DNA of 64,000 nt from Fundidesulfovibrio terrae (GTDB lineage Bacteria > Desulfobacterota > Desulfovibrionia > Desulfovibrionales > Desulfovibrionaceae): the NCBI RefSeq assembly GCF_022808915.1, contig NZ_JAKZFS010000001.1, positions 822,644 to 886,643 of the forward strand, in the 5' to 3' direction. The notes under the pieces are model-generated. The model was not told where the DNA came from and ran no database searches. It was given only the letters and a program-made list of their open reading frames with translations. The position numbers and the translations under genes are program-made. Positions 18,847 through 27,989 of the stretch are shown piece after piece. How positions within the stretch are numbered: position 1 is the stretch's first letter; the number at the start of each line of letters is the position of its first letter.

Positions 18847-19548
18847 ATGGTGAGTTTTATGTCAAATGCTGGAGCTGATGAATCAACAGGATACGTGTCC
18901 CGGACAGATCGAGCCCAGCTGGTCGGTAACCAGGGCATGGTGGTCTGGTTTGTCGGCTTGTCGGGTGCGGGCAAAACGACCATAGTCCGGAACTTGGAAT
19001 TGGAACTAACCCGCGCGGGAAGGCTCTGTTATGTCTTTGATGGTGATATCATCCGTCGCGGTTTGTCCAGGGACTTGGGGTTCAGCGCCGAGGATAGAAA
19101 GGAAAACCTGCGCCGCTCGGCCGAAACGGTAAAGATTTGCGCCGATATAGGCGTCGCGTGTCTAGCTTCGTTCATTTCCCCGTTGTCTTCCGATAGGGCC
19201 ATGATTTGCGACATCATCGGACCTGAGCGATTCATCGAGGTATTCGTGAAGTGTCCTGTCGAGGTCTGCGAACAACGCGATCCGAAAGGTCTTTACCGTC
19301 TCGCGCGGGAAGGCGTCATTAAAGATTTTACAGGTATTTCGGCCGACTTCGAGGCGCCGGATGATCCGCACCTCGTGCTTGAGACCTCCGTGTTCTCTGT
19401 GCGGGAATGCGTCGATAAAGTCCTCGCCTTCCTGAGGTTCAAACAGCACGGGCTGATCCGGGAATTCTCGGCGGGTGAATCCCCCCGTGCCACGGAGACG
19501 GTGTTCATGGATTTGCCCCAGTTGCCCGAGGAGCTTCTCAAGGTATGA
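18847..19548 (+). CDS. cysC: Adenylylsulfate (APS) kinase
   Basis: 233 residues from the ATG at 18847; ATG 18859 is also possible, and neither has a strong ribosome site. Walker A is GLSGAGKTT at residues 37-45. FDGDIIRRGLSRDLGF matches the APS-binding DGD-x-x-R region. FISPLSSDR carries the conserved serine motif (usually ISPYR). DPKGLYRLAREG with DFTGI is the lid region. The enzyme phosphorylates APS to PAPS, the donor for sulfotransferases. It is stand-alone, with no ATP sulfurylase beside it. Its place in a glycan operon, with a sulfotransferase at 993-1802, suggests a dedicated PAPS supply for sulfated glycans. The next gene starts within its stop codon (ATGA overlap). Confidence 0.9.
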   Translation: MVSFMSNAGADESTGYVSRTDRAQLVGNQGMVVWFVGLSGAGKTTIVRNLELELTRAGRLCYVFDGDIIRRGLSRDLGFSAEDRKENLRRSAETVKICADIGVACLASFISPLSSDRAMICDIIGPERFIEVFVKCPVEVCEQRDPKGLYRLAREGVIKDFTGISADFEAPDDPHLVLETSVFSVRECVDKVLAFLRFKQHGLIREFSAGESPRATETVFMDLPQLPEELLKV

Positions 19549-21596
19549 GGGCAGCGGGAAAACACCCTCTGGTTTCCGTGGTCTTCGCCACGAGAGACAG
19601 GTTGGCACTGCTGCGGTCCGTCATTGATGAGATCAGGTGGGAACTGGCCGGGATTCCTTACGAGATCGTGGTGGTGGATGGCCTCTCTTCGGACGGCACC
19701 ACCCAGTACCTTCAGGCCCAGCCTGACGTGGTCCACGTGCTGGAGGAGCGCCTGGAGGGATGCTGCAAGGCCTTTGACAAGGGATTCCGCGCCGCTCGCG
19801 GGGAATTTGTCGCCTGGATCAACGACGACGTGAGTATTTCTCGCGGCGCCATGCGCGTCATGCTCGATTTCATGCGGAGTTCCGAGGGCGCCGGCACCGG
19901 GCTGGGAGCGTTTCCCGTGTCCGCTTCGGCCAGGCATCGCGAAAGGTTCGTGCTCAATTATTTCGGATATCCACCGGTCCCGTATGCGGACATGGGCATG
20001 ATCAGAAGCCCCCTCCTGCGTGAGTGCGGCTACATCACGTCCGAGTTCAAACGGTTTGGGTGGGATCCCGACCTCTCTCTCAAGGTTTGGGAGCGGGGCT
20101 TCGAGGTGAGAGTCTGCCACGGCGCCTGCATCACTCACTTTTTCCACAATGACGAGATGCGCGCCTCGGGCGAACTGCTTCTGAAAAGCGACACGGCGCT
20201 CCTTGAAAGCCGTTGGGGAGCGAAGCTTCGTTCCCTCGCCGGGCGCATCTGGACCCCGGAATACTACAGTGACGTCGAGGCGTATCTGTTGCCGTCGCAC
20301 AAGCTTCGCGCATTGCTCGCGATGGGCCGCGGGGAGGAACTCGAGCGCCTTCTGGAGGCGTTGCCGCAGGATGCCGAGCACGCCTTCGAGGAAATATACG
20401 CAATCGGACTGGGCGAACATTCACGTGGCGACGTCGACGCGGCGCTCAAGGCGTATGCGCCTGTGATTGCACTCGATTCGCGCTGTCCGGGATTCAGCTC
20501 CTGGGCGCATTTCAAGATGGGCGAGATACTTCTCGACCGCGGGAGCCGCCTGGAGGCGCAGGGTCATTTCAGGCGAGCCCTGGAGCTCAAGCCGGACATC
20601 CACAAGGCGCGGATCCACATGGCCGCCGAGGGTGAGCCGCTTCGGGTGTTCGTGTCTCCCGACGAAAATTCCCCGGAAGGATTCGTTCACGTTGCGATGG
20701 ACCCGTGCAACGACTTCCTCTGGGAGTACATCTTCGAGCGCCGCAAGCCGGACACCGTGGCCGTCCCGCTGGAGGCCATGCGGCACTCCGCTGCCGACGT
20801 CATTTCCAACTGCGTGCGGCACCTCAAGCCCGACGGGACGTTTCTCGTAGTGGCGCCGCACGGTCTGCATGGACCTTCAAATGATGCCATGCCTGCGCCG
20901 CCGCGTGCCATCAAGGACAGGACCAACGCGCATGCCAAAGAGTTCGATCGCTGGAAGGACGCGCTCCTCTACGGCTGGTTGGCGGCCAAGGCGCCTGAGG
21001 GCTTCGAGGTGCAGCATCTTGAGCGCACATGGCTTGCCGGGCGGGTTGCAGCGCGGCCGGGGCGCGGACGGCTGCTCCTGGCCGGTCCGGATATGCGGTT
21101 GGCCGAGTGTCTCAGCGGGCTTGGGTTCATGGTGTCGGTTTTGCTGGGAGACGCGCCTGCCGGGTCTGTCCCGGAAGGCGTGGAGGCTGTTGCCGGTGAT
21201 GTCCGGGCGGCAGGGTTCCTGGAAGGGAGTTTTGACGCCGTCTGCTGCCTCGCGACCCCGGGAAGCGCTGGTCGCAAGGCTTTCTTCGGCCCGGACGGGG
21301 TGGGTGAGGAGCACATGGCGGCAGCGTTGGTCCGGCTCCTGGCGCCGGAAGGCGTTTTTTGGCTCGCCGCACCGCTGGGGAGCCGCGATGTCCCGCCGGT
21401 CATCCGTGGTTTGAGCGGCGCCCGCATCCGGCGTCTCTTGAGCCCGCTTAAGGTGGAGCATGCGCGCTTTCACTCTTTGACGCCAGACGGCTCATGGGCT
21501 GAGTGCTCGGAAGAAGAGGCCGGGAAGATCGATTGGTTTCTCGCTCCGTGGGCCGCGTTGGGCCTGTTCGAGCTGCGGGGGAGGGGCGCGTCGTGA
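19545..21596 (+). CDS. GT2 glycosyltransferase fused to TPR and methyltransferase-like domain
   Basis: 683 residues. Residues 1-220 are a family 2 GT-A glycosyltransferase: VSVVFATRDR start, VVVDGLSSDGT, and WINDDVSIS as the DxD-equivalent. A TPR-like region follows (WAHFKMGEILLDRGSRLEAQ around residue 330). The C-terminal 300 residues contain LWEYIFERRKPD and then a degenerate SAM-methyltransferase-like part (FDAVCCLATPGSAGRKAF, RLLAPEGVFWLAAPLG) that recalls DUF268. The central TPR plus LWEY module recurs in the gene at 28751. ATGA overlap with cysC implies translational coupling. Substrates are unknown. Confidence 0.75.
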   Translation: MRAAGKHPLVSVVFATRDRLALLRSVIDEIRWELAGIPYEIVVVDGLSSDGTTQYLQAQPDVVHVLEERLEGCCKAFDKGFRAARGEFVAWINDDVSISRGAMRVMLDFMRSSEGAGTGLGAFPVSASARHRERFVLNYFGYPPVPYADMGMIRSPLLRECGYITSEFKRFGWDPDLSLKVWERGFEVRVCHGACITHFFHNDEMRASGELLLKSDTALLESRWGAKLRSLAGRIWTPEYYSDVEAYLLPSHKLRALLAMGRGEELERLLEALPQDAEHAFEEIYAIGLGEHSRGDVDAALKAYAPVIALDSRCPGFSSWAHFKMGEILLDRGSRLEAQGHFRRALELKPDIHKARIHMAAEGEPLRVFVSPDENSPEGFVHVAMDPCNDFLWEYIFERRKPDTVAVPLEAMRHSAADVISNCVRHLKPDGTFLVVAPHGLHGPSNDAMPAPPRAIKDRTNAHAKEFDRWKDALLYGWLAAKAPEGFEVQHLERTWLAGRVAARPGRGRLLLAGPDMRLAECLSGLGFMVSVLLGDAPAGSVPEGVEAVAGDVRAAGFLEGSFDAVCCLATPGSAGRKAFFGPDGVGEEHMAAALVRLLAPEGVFWLAAPLGSRDVPPVIRGLSGARIRRLLSPLKVEHARFHSLTPDGSWAECSEEEAGKIDWFLAPWAALGLFELRGRGAS

Positions 21597-21675
21597 GCGT
21601 TTCGTTTCGGCTTCCGATGGGAGCGGTCCTGGCTGGCCCGAACTGCCCGTTCGCTTCTATCACCGGGGTTCCGTC

Positions 21676-23451
21676 ATGTGCGGGATAGCGGCGGTTGTCG
21701 ATTTCGCCGGTTTCGCTTTCAAGGACCGCGAGGGCCTGCTGGCGGAATTGGTGGGCAATATCCGGCACCGTGGTCCGGATTCCCAGGGATTCTGCAACGA
21801 CGCTTGGGCCGGGGCGGGGATGTCCCGCCTTGCCATCGTTGATGTCGCGGGCAGCGACCAGCCGATCTTCAATGAGGACAAGTCTCTCGTCCTGGTCTGC
21901 AACGGCGAGATATACAACCATGTGGAGCTTTCACGCGATCTCAAGGCGCGCGGTCACGTGTTTTCAACGCAAGGGGACTGCGAAACAATTCTGCATCTGT
22001 ACGAAGAGAAGGGCGACCGATGCGTCGATGACCTGTGCGGAATGTTCGCGTTCATCATTCTGGACAGGGTGAACCGCCGTGTCTTCGCCGCGCGGGACAT
22101 GTTCGGCATCAAGCCTCTCTACTACGCCGAGCGCAACGGGGGGATGGCCTTGTGTTCCGAGTTCTCCGCCCTGGCCCGGGCCTTGTCCCTGACCCCCGAC
22201 ATCGATCCGGCCCAGGCTCTCGAATTCTTGTGCTACGGCTACCCCGTCAACGCGGCGGATACCGTCGATCGCCGCATCAAACGCCTGCCGCCCGCCCATT
22301 CCGTGGTGGTCGATGAATCCGGCCTGCGGGTCGAACGATCCAGGCGGATGGCCTATGAACCGGGCCAGTCGTCGCTTGGGCGTTTCGACATGGAGGCCTT
22401 CCGGGAGATCTTTTTCCAGGCTTTGCGGCAGCATCTGGTGAGCGAAGTGCCCTCGGCGATCATGTTGAGCGGCGGCCTTGATTCCACCGGCATCGCCACC
22501 TACGCCCGCCGCCTGGGCTTTCCCATGAAGGTCGTCACCGCCGGGTATGAGGGCGTTTCGGACTGCGACGAATCCTTGGAAGCCGGGAAGACCGCAAAAC
22601 GCCTGGGTCTGGAGTTGGAGCGCATCATCCTCGATCCGGAAGAGGCCGTGCCTGCTTTTCATGAGATGATGGCCTTCTGCGACGAACCCGTCGCGGATAT
22701 CGCAAGCGTTCCTCAATGGCTGATCTACAAGCGCGTGGGACAATCCGGGATCAAGGTCCTGCATTCCGGCCTCGGCGGGGACGAGATTTTTTACGGGTAC
22801 GATTTTTGGAACGATCTTTCCGTCGCCATAGACGCGAAGGGGTACGGACCGCGTTTCGCCTCGGACGACGTCTCGGGGTTCCTGGCCCATCCCGCGGATG
22901 CGCAGGCCCGGCAGATGATAGAATCCCTCGGCCTTCGTGATGCCCTGGGCAGTTTCCAGGGGGCGGACGCCCGCCTCGCCGACAGATTCGGGCTGCCGGG
23001 GCTGGCCGGGGTCGACCGGGTGTACCACCTGCTTCTTTCCACCTGGTTGCCTTTCAATTGCCTGCACCTCGCCGACCGGCTCTCCATGGCCCATTCCATA
23101 GAACTGCGCGTGCCCCTGCTCGACAACCGTCTTGCGGATTACGTCCACCGCCTGCCCGTGGAAGAACGCTTCGCCCCCGGAAAAACAAAGCCCCTGTTCA
23201 AACGCTTGCTGGCCGAGGTCCTTCCCGCGCAGTTCATCGACCGGCCCAAGCGTGGCTTCACGCCCCCTGCCTGGCTTAAGCAGCGCCTCATCTCATCCGC
23301 GGGTGGCCTGCTCGAGTCGGGTTGGCTGGCCGGCAACATCTTGCAGCGCGAGAAACTCATGCAGGCATGGAGTTCGGGACACTCGGACGAATTCCTGTTC
23401 CGGGCCGTCGTCTTCGAGTCCTGGCTGCAGAACGCCTACGGGAGGTCGTGA
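21676..23451 (+). CDS. asnB: Asparagine synthase (glutamine-hydrolysing), second copy
   Basis: 591 residues. MCGIAAVVDF gives the exposed Cys2 nucleophile, and RHRGPDSQG and CNGEIYNH complete the glutaminase site. The ATP loop SGGLDST lies near residue 265, and GLGGDEIFYGY is the synthetase motif. It is divergent from the copy at 2489 (about 567 residues), with different loops and insertions. Such AsnB-like enzymes in capsule and O-antigen operons are thought to amidate sugar acids; two copies may serve two acceptors (inference). The 79-bp gap upstream holds nothing I recognise. GGAGG at its 3' end serves the next gene. Confidence 0.92.
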   Translation: MCGIAAVVDFAGFAFKDREGLLAELVGNIRHRGPDSQGFCNDAWAGAGMSRLAIVDVAGSDQPIFNEDKSLVLVCNGEIYNHVELSRDLKARGHVFSTQGDCETILHLYEEKGDRCVDDLCGMFAFIILDRVNRRVFAARDMFGIKPLYYAERNGGMALCSEFSALARALSLTPDIDPAQALEFLCYGYPVNAADTVDRRIKRLPPAHSVVVDESGLRVERSRRMAYEPGQSSLGRFDMEAFREIFFQALRQHLVSEVPSAIMLSGGLDSTGIATYARRLGFPMKVVTAGYEGVSDCDESLEAGKTAKRLGLELERIILDPEEAVPAFHEMMAFCDEPVADIASVPQWLIYKRVGQSGIKVLHSGLGGDEIFYGYDFWNDLSVAIDAKGYGPRFASDDVSGFLAHPADAQARQMIESLGLRDALGSFQGADARLADRFGLPGLAGVDRVYHLLLSTWLPFNCLHLADRLSMAHSIELRVPLLDNRLADYVHRLPVEERFAPGKTKPLFKRLLAEVLPAQFIDRPKRGFTPPAWLKQRLISSAGGLLESGWLAGNILQREKLMQAWSSGHSDEFLFRAVVFESWLQNAYGRS

Positions 23452-23454
23452 TCC

Positions 23455-24324
23455 GTGGCCAATCCGCAATACCCCACAGCGTTCTTCGCGTACAACCGGC
23501 CTGAGCATGCGTTGCGTGCATTGTCTGCTCTCGCGGCTAACCCGGAGGCGGTCAGCGGAGAATTGTTCATTTATTGCGACGGGCCCAAGACGGATGCGGA
23601 TCTTGACGCGGTATCCGCGACCCGGGCCGTGGTGCAGAGCCGCCCGTGGTTCCGGCGGACGCATGTCGTGCTGCGCGACACCAATCTCGGGCTCGCGGGA
23701 TCGATCACTCGCGGGGTCGACGAGATTCTCGCCGTCCATGACGGAGTCGTGGTGGTGGAGGATGATCTGGTCGTGGCTCCGTCCTTTCTGAATTTCATGA
23801 ATCTGGGGCTGCGAAGATACCGCGACGAAAAACGCGTCATGCAGATTTCTGGCTACCGCCACCCCGCGCCCCCACCCGAAAAGACCGAGGCGTACTTTCT
23901 GCCGTTGACCTGTTCCTGGGGTTGGGCCACCTGGAAGGACCGCTGGCAATACCGCGACCGCGAGCTTGCCGGCTACCGCATGCTCAAGCAGGATGAAGAG
24001 CTGATATGGCGGTTCAATCTGGATGGCACGTATCCGCTGTATTACCGTTTCATCGAACGGCAATTGCGAGGTGAGATAGATTCCTGGGCCATCGGCTGGT
24101 ATTTGGGGGTGTTTATGCGTGGCGGATTGACGCTGTATCCGTCATGGTCGCTGGTCAGCAATGTCGGGTTCGACGGCAGCGGGAGACATTGCGTTGTCGA
24201 GGACGCCATTTTCGACTCCGCAGTGGTCGACCGGATGATAGGAGAACTCCCGGATGCGATCGAGGTGAACACCGAGGCATGGGGGTCCTTGAAGCAATAT
24301 ATGAATCTGAAATATAAAGAATGA
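23455..24324 (+). CDS. Glycosyltransferase, GT-A fold (GNT-I/GT2-like)
   Basis: 289 residues from a GTG at 23455, with GGAGG about 9 nt upstream inside the end of asnB. The N-terminus AFFAYNRPEHALRAL and FIYCDGPK are typical of GT-A enzymes that begin with a name-and-neighbour search fold. VVVVEDDLVVAPSFLNFMN is the metal-binding E-D-D segment, followed by a CSWGWATWKDRW motif seen in bacterial GNT-I-like proteins. The enzyme likely adds a hexose or HexNAc to the growing glycan. It is cytoplasmic, with no signal peptide. Confidence 0.8.
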   Translation: MANPQYPTAFFAYNRPEHALRALSALAANPEAVSGELFIYCDGPKTDADLDAVSATRAVVQSRPWFRRTHVVLRDTNLGLAGSITRGVDEILAVHDGVVVVEDDLVVAPSFLNFMNLGLRRYRDEKRVMQISGYRHPAPPPEKTEAYFLPLTCSWGWATWKDRWQYRDRELAGYRMLKQDEELIWRFNLDGTYPLYYRFIERQLRGEIDSWAIGWYLGVFMRGGLTLYPSWSLVSNVGFDGSGRHCVVEDAIFDSAVVDRMIGELPDAIEVNTEAWGSLKQYMNLKYKE

Positions 24325-24362
24325 TTGTTCCTGGGCATGTACGCTTTGCAAGGTAGAAGAAA

Positions 24363-25046
24363 ATGGCGAATGGTCTGAAGCCGGTGGAAGATCTCTCGAA
24401 TTATTATTCCGGAGTCTCGTTCGGTCACAACGTTCAGCTCGTCGGAATGAAAAACATCGTTATCGGCGAAGGGACGACTGTGGCCGATGACAGCTGGCTC
24501 AATGTCTGCGTCCGTGACGAAGAGGTCAGGATGATTGTCGGGCGCAACTGTTACATCGGGCGCCGGGCGGTCTTCAACACGGCCGGGAGGCTCGAGCTGG
24601 GCGATTATTGTCTTCTCGCCCCTGGTGTGTACATTGCCGACGCGGATCATGTGTACGCGGACATAACCAGGCCATACGTCGAACAGGGCGTCAGCACAGG
24701 GCGTAGCGTCACGGTGGAGGAAAACTGCTGGCTGGGAATAGGGACGGTCATTACCGGAAACCTCACCGTGGGCCGGGGGGCCATCGTCGCGGCAGGAGCT
24801 GTCGTCCTGGCTGACGTTGCGCCTTTCAGCATCGTGGGAGGCGTTCCGGCTCGGATTCTGAAGCTGTACAATCCTGCGACGAAAGAATGGGAAAGCGCCA
24901 GTGCCCCCGAAGACATGGAGCGCATCATTCTGGACAGGCAGCGGCTCGCTCTTCCCTCCCGGGAGGAATACGTGTCGATGCTGCGCAAGAACAGCGCGTT
25001 GCGAAAATACGACCCTGTCCTCACCGGCGGGGGGCAGTGCCTTTAA
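24363..25046 (+). CDS. Left-handed beta-helix (hexapeptide) acyltransferase
   Basis: 227 residues. Hexapeptide repeats run from about residue 25 to 165 (for example IVIGEGTTVADDSWLNV, LELGDYCLLAPGVYIAD, LTVGRGAIVAAGAVVLADV). The SIVGGVPARILK segment is the usual end of O- or N-acetyltransferases of the WbbJ/CysE-like type. The likely donor is acetyl-CoA and the likely acceptor a sugar. With the aminotransferase and oxidoreductase upstream, it could acetylate an amino sugar, but O-acetylation is equally possible. A helical tail of about 50 residues follows the helix. Confidence 0.85.
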   Translation: MANGLKPVEDLSNYYSGVSFGHNVQLVGMKNIVIGEGTTVADDSWLNVCVRDEEVRMIVGRNCYIGRRAVFNTAGRLELGDYCLLAPGVYIADADHVYADITRPYVEQGVSTGRSVTVEENCWLGIGTVITGNLTVGRGAIVAAGAVVLADVAPFSIVGGVPARILKLYNPATKEWESASAPEDMERIILDRQRLALPSREEYVSMLRKNSALRKYDPVLTGGGQCL

Positions 25047-25169
25047 GATGTCCGTTATCCTCTTCGCGCGTGCCGTTCGCGTCGCGAAGACGCTCGCGTG
25101 CGGGGGCGTTGCGGCCCTGTTCGAAGTACGCGGGCGGACAAGAATTCAGAGAGTCAATGCGAGGGGATC

Positions 25170-25853
25170 ATGCCGACGATTGAATGGTTGAAGCAGGAAT
25201 TCCATTACGGCTACGAGTCCGGCGACGTGCTCGCCCACGAACCCGATGACGTCCGGGCGCAGGAGGAGAAAATCATCGGCGGGTCCTACCGCCGTGTGGC
25301 CATGGAAGGCATGGCCCCTTTCCTGCGGCCGGACTCCAGGGCTCTGGAACTCGGACCCGGCAAGGGGTCCTGGACCCGCGCCCTGCTCGAGTTTCTGCCG
25401 CAAGGGGAAGTGCATGTGCTGGACTTCCAGGACGTGAGCCAATGGCTTCATCCTGAAAAGTATGCGGGCAGGCTCGTCTGCCATGTTGTCGGCGACAATT
25501 CATTTTGCGAGGTGCCGGAAGGCTATTTTGATTTCTTCTGGTCCTTCGGCGTGCTGTGCCACTGCAACGTTTCCCTGATCAAGGTGATACTAGCCAACAG
25601 CCTGTCCAGGCTCAAGCCGGGGGGAATCGCGGTGCTCCAGTACGGCGACTGGAAAAAGCTCGGCAGCTTCGGCTGGGAGAGGAGCGGGGTGCCCTTGGAG
25701 TTCAAGAACCTGCCCGACGACAAGATATGGTGGCCGCGCAACGACCAGGACACCATGGTCCGCCTGGCCGGGAAGGCGGGGTGGGAAGTCGTGTCGCCGG
25801 ATCTGGACATGGTCGGGCGGGACGGAATGATCCAATTGCGGCGCCCGCTTTGA
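25170..25853 (+). CDS. Class I SAM-dependent methyltransferase
   Basis: 227 residues from the ATG at 25170, preceded by GAGGGGA. Motif I is ALELGPGKGSWTRALLEF; the second acidic position is VHVLDFQDVSQWL; FFWSFGVLCHCN and SRLKPGGIAVLQYGDW cover motifs II-III. The FWSFGVLCH pattern is common among methyltransferases of LPS and capsule clusters. Acceptor unknown. The 123-bp gap to the acyltransferase and the 95-bp gap to the next gene are both free of recognisable genes. Confidence 0.8.
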   Translation: MPTIEWLKQEFHYGYESGDVLAHEPDDVRAQEEKIIGGSYRRVAMEGMAPFLRPDSRALELGPGKGSWTRALLEFLPQGEVHVLDFQDVSQWLHPEKYAGRLVCHVVGDNSFCEVPEGYFDFFWSFGVLCHCNVSLIKVILANSLSRLKPGGIAVLQYGDWKKLGSFGWERSGVPLEFKNLPDDKIWWPRNDQDTMVRLAGKAGWEVVSPDLDMVGRDGMIQLRRPL

Positions 25854-25948
25854 TGCGCGCCCAGACGCGCGGGGCTAAAATGGGTTTTGCTTTTTTTCTC
25901 ACGCCGCCGGGGCGCGGCATGTCCTGTGATCAAGGGGAGTAGACGGAC

Positions 25949-26974
25949 ATGGACCTGCAGACCTTCGATGCGCAACGGAAGGCCCTGTTCCGAGAAAAGC
26001 GGCAGGGCATAACCGGCTCCGCCCACGAGCACGCGGCTCGGATCGTCAGCGGCATCCTGGATGAGATGCGGGACGCTCTGGACCGCGAGGACGCGCCGAA
26101 AGCCTTTTCGCTCGGTGTCGCGGCCAAATCCTTCCGCCTGTCCGTGAGGAACCTGGATTTGTTGCGGGCCAAGGCCTTCAGCCGCATGGGCCGGATGCCC
26201 GAAGCCGAGCAGAGCCTCAAGGAGGAGTTGCGCCATTTCCCCGACAACGGCGAGGCCGCGCGATTGTTGGAGGGAATGCTGCAAGGGCGGCCGCCTGCCG
26301 CCGGAGGCGTGGACGAATGCGATGAACTGATAGCTCTGGTCCGCGATTACACGATGCTCGGGGAGGCGCGGCTCAGGTCGCTCTACACGCTGGCCAGGAC
26401 TGTCTGCGAGAGGGACGTTCCGGGTGACTTCGTCGAATGCGGCGTGGCCGGGGGCGGCTCCAGCGCGCTTTTGGCGATGGTTGTCGCCCGTCACAGCAAG
26501 CGCGACAGAACGTTGTACTCCCTCGACACGTTCGAGGGAATGCCCGACTCCGGCGAAATGGACATGCATCAGGGAACGCAGGCAGAGGCCACCGGCTGGG
26601 GGGCCGGGACGTGCGCCGCACCCGAGTCGGCCGTCCGGGGAGTTTTCGAAAAGCTTGGAGTTTCAGACATCGTCAAAACCGTTAAGGGTTTGTTCCAGGA
26701 CACCCTTCCGGTCCTGCGCGCGCAGTTGAACCCGGTGGCGTTTCTGCATCTGGATGGAGACTGGTACGACTCCACCATGACTGTGCTGGTGAATCTCGAA
26801 GGACGCTACGCTCCGGGCGCGCTCATCCAGATCGACGACTACGGTTATTGGGAAGGATGCAGCAAGGCGGTTCATGAATTCGAACGCGACAGGGGCATAC
26901 GGTTTGACCTCCACGTCATCGACGACACTGGGGTCTGGTGCGAGGTGACGGAATCGAGGCAGTATGCAGGCTGA
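25949..26974 (+). CDS. TylF/MycF-family O-methyltransferase with N-terminal helical repeat
   Basis: 341 residues. Residues about 125-340 are a TylF (macrocin O-methyltransferase) domain: GDFVECGVAGGGSSALLAMV is motif I, YSLDTFEGMPD the second motif, and FLHLDGDWYDSTMTVL with QIDDYGYW the metal-binding acidic residues. In the family a Mg2+ ion helps methylate sugar hydroxyls. Residues 40-115 form a TPR-like unit (FSRMGRMPEAEQSLKEEL, then FPDNGEAARLLEGML), similar in style to the tails of the glycosyltransferases at 4198 and 5639. It overlaps the next gene by 11 nt, so the two are co-translated. Confidence 0.85.
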   Translation: MDLQTFDAQRKALFREKRQGITGSAHEHAARIVSGILDEMRDALDREDAPKAFSLGVAAKSFRLSVRNLDLLRAKAFSRMGRMPEAEQSLKEELRHFPDNGEAARLLEGMLQGRPPAAGGVDECDELIALVRDYTMLGEARLRSLYTLARTVCERDVPGDFVECGVAGGGSSALLAMVVARHSKRDRTLYSLDTFEGMPDSGEMDMHQGTQAEATGWGAGTCAAPESAVRGVFEKLGVSDIVKTVKGLFQDTLPVLRAQLNPVAFLHLDGDWYDSTMTVLVNLEGRYAPGALIQIDDYGYWEGCSKAVHEFERDRGIRFDLHVIDDTGVWCEVTESRQYAG

Positions 26975-27947
26975 TTACCCATATCAAAGTCCGTTGGATT
27001 GCCTGCAGATCGAGGTCACGACGCATTGCAATCTGCGTTGCCCTGAATGCTCGCGCACGCTCCATTCGGCCAACGGCACATGGGAAAACCTCCATATGCC
27101 CGTGGCACTGTTCGAGAGCATTGTCCGCAAATGCCCGCCCGCGTCGACCCTGATCGTCCAGGGCGTTGGCGAACCGACGCTGCACCCTGAGTTCCTCGAA
27201 CTCCTCGCGTGCGCCAAGGGGCTCGGAAAATTCGGCGCGATCACGTTCTATACGAACGGGTTGGCCCGTCCCGTCCAGTATTACCTCGATCTGCTCGAAT
27301 CGGGGTTGAGCGGGTTCGTGATTTCCGTGGACTCCTTCGATCCGGACATCGCCAAAAGCTGCAGGGCCGGAACCGACGTGGCCAGACTTCGGACCCTCCT
27401 CGCCGCCGTCTCCCGCAGGACGCGCCCCAACGTATCCATCGTACTGAGCATGAAGAATCTCGCGGACCTGCCCGCCACCCTGCTCGAGCTCAACGCCCTG
27501 GGTCCCGTGACCGTGTCCATACAGCCGCTGGCCAATTACCGCCCGGAGGTGGATGACAACACGCCGAACCAGTACGCCCTGAACGAGGAAGCCATGCAGG
27601 TTTACGAGGCCATGAAGTCCGGCTTCAAGGAGCTCTACCCGAACCTCGACGTCTGCGACGCCGGGCTCGCCTATGCCCGCAAAAACGGCGAAGCGAGCCG
27701 GTTCGGGGCGGGGAAGGTGTACTGCAGGCGTCCCTTCACCTATCCCTTCATCACGTCGGCTGGCTATCTCAGCCCGTGCTGCCTGGTGCACGAACCGGAT
27801 GTGCTCGGCAGGGCAAGCCTGGCCGGGCGTTCCTTCGACGAGGTTTGGGCTTCCAGATCGGTGCAGGATTGGCTTCATGAGCTCGTGACCGCCACGCCGG
27901 CCGTCTGCGCGGACTGCATCCTCAACCCCAACCCCACGGGCCGGTGA
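26964..27947 (+). CDS. Radical SAM/SPASM protein
   Basis: 327 residues. The cluster motif THCNLRCPEC places the SAM-cluster cysteines at C22, C26 and C29, and GVGEPTLHPE is the SAM-binding glycine motif. C-terminal cysteines (CRRP, CCLVHEPD, CADCI) form a SPASM-type auxiliary cluster. These proteins modify peptides or small molecules; several sit in glycan or aminoglycan clusters with unknown chemistry. Overlap with TylF upstream and close linkage to a methyltransferase downstream place it in the same operon. It is distinct from the partial radical SAM gene at 1-766. Confidence 0.85.
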   Translation: MQADYPYQSPLDCLQIEVTTHCNLRCPECSRTLHSANGTWENLHMPVALFESIVRKCPPASTLIVQGVGEPTLHPEFLELLACAKGLGKFGAITFYTNGLARPVQYYLDLLESGLSGFVISVDSFDPDIAKSCRAGTDVARLRTLLAAVSRRTRPNVSIVLSMKNLADLPATLLELNALGPVTVSIQPLANYRPEVDDNTPNQYALNEEAMQVYEAMKSGFKELYPNLDVCDAGLAYARKNGEASRFGAGKVYCRRPFTYPFITSAGYLSPCCLVHEPDVLGRASLAGRSFDEVWASRSVQDWLHELVTATPAVCADCILNPNPTGR

Positions 27948-27989
27948 AGAGTGGCCGCAGGGAAGACGACGGGAAACGGCAGGCCCACC

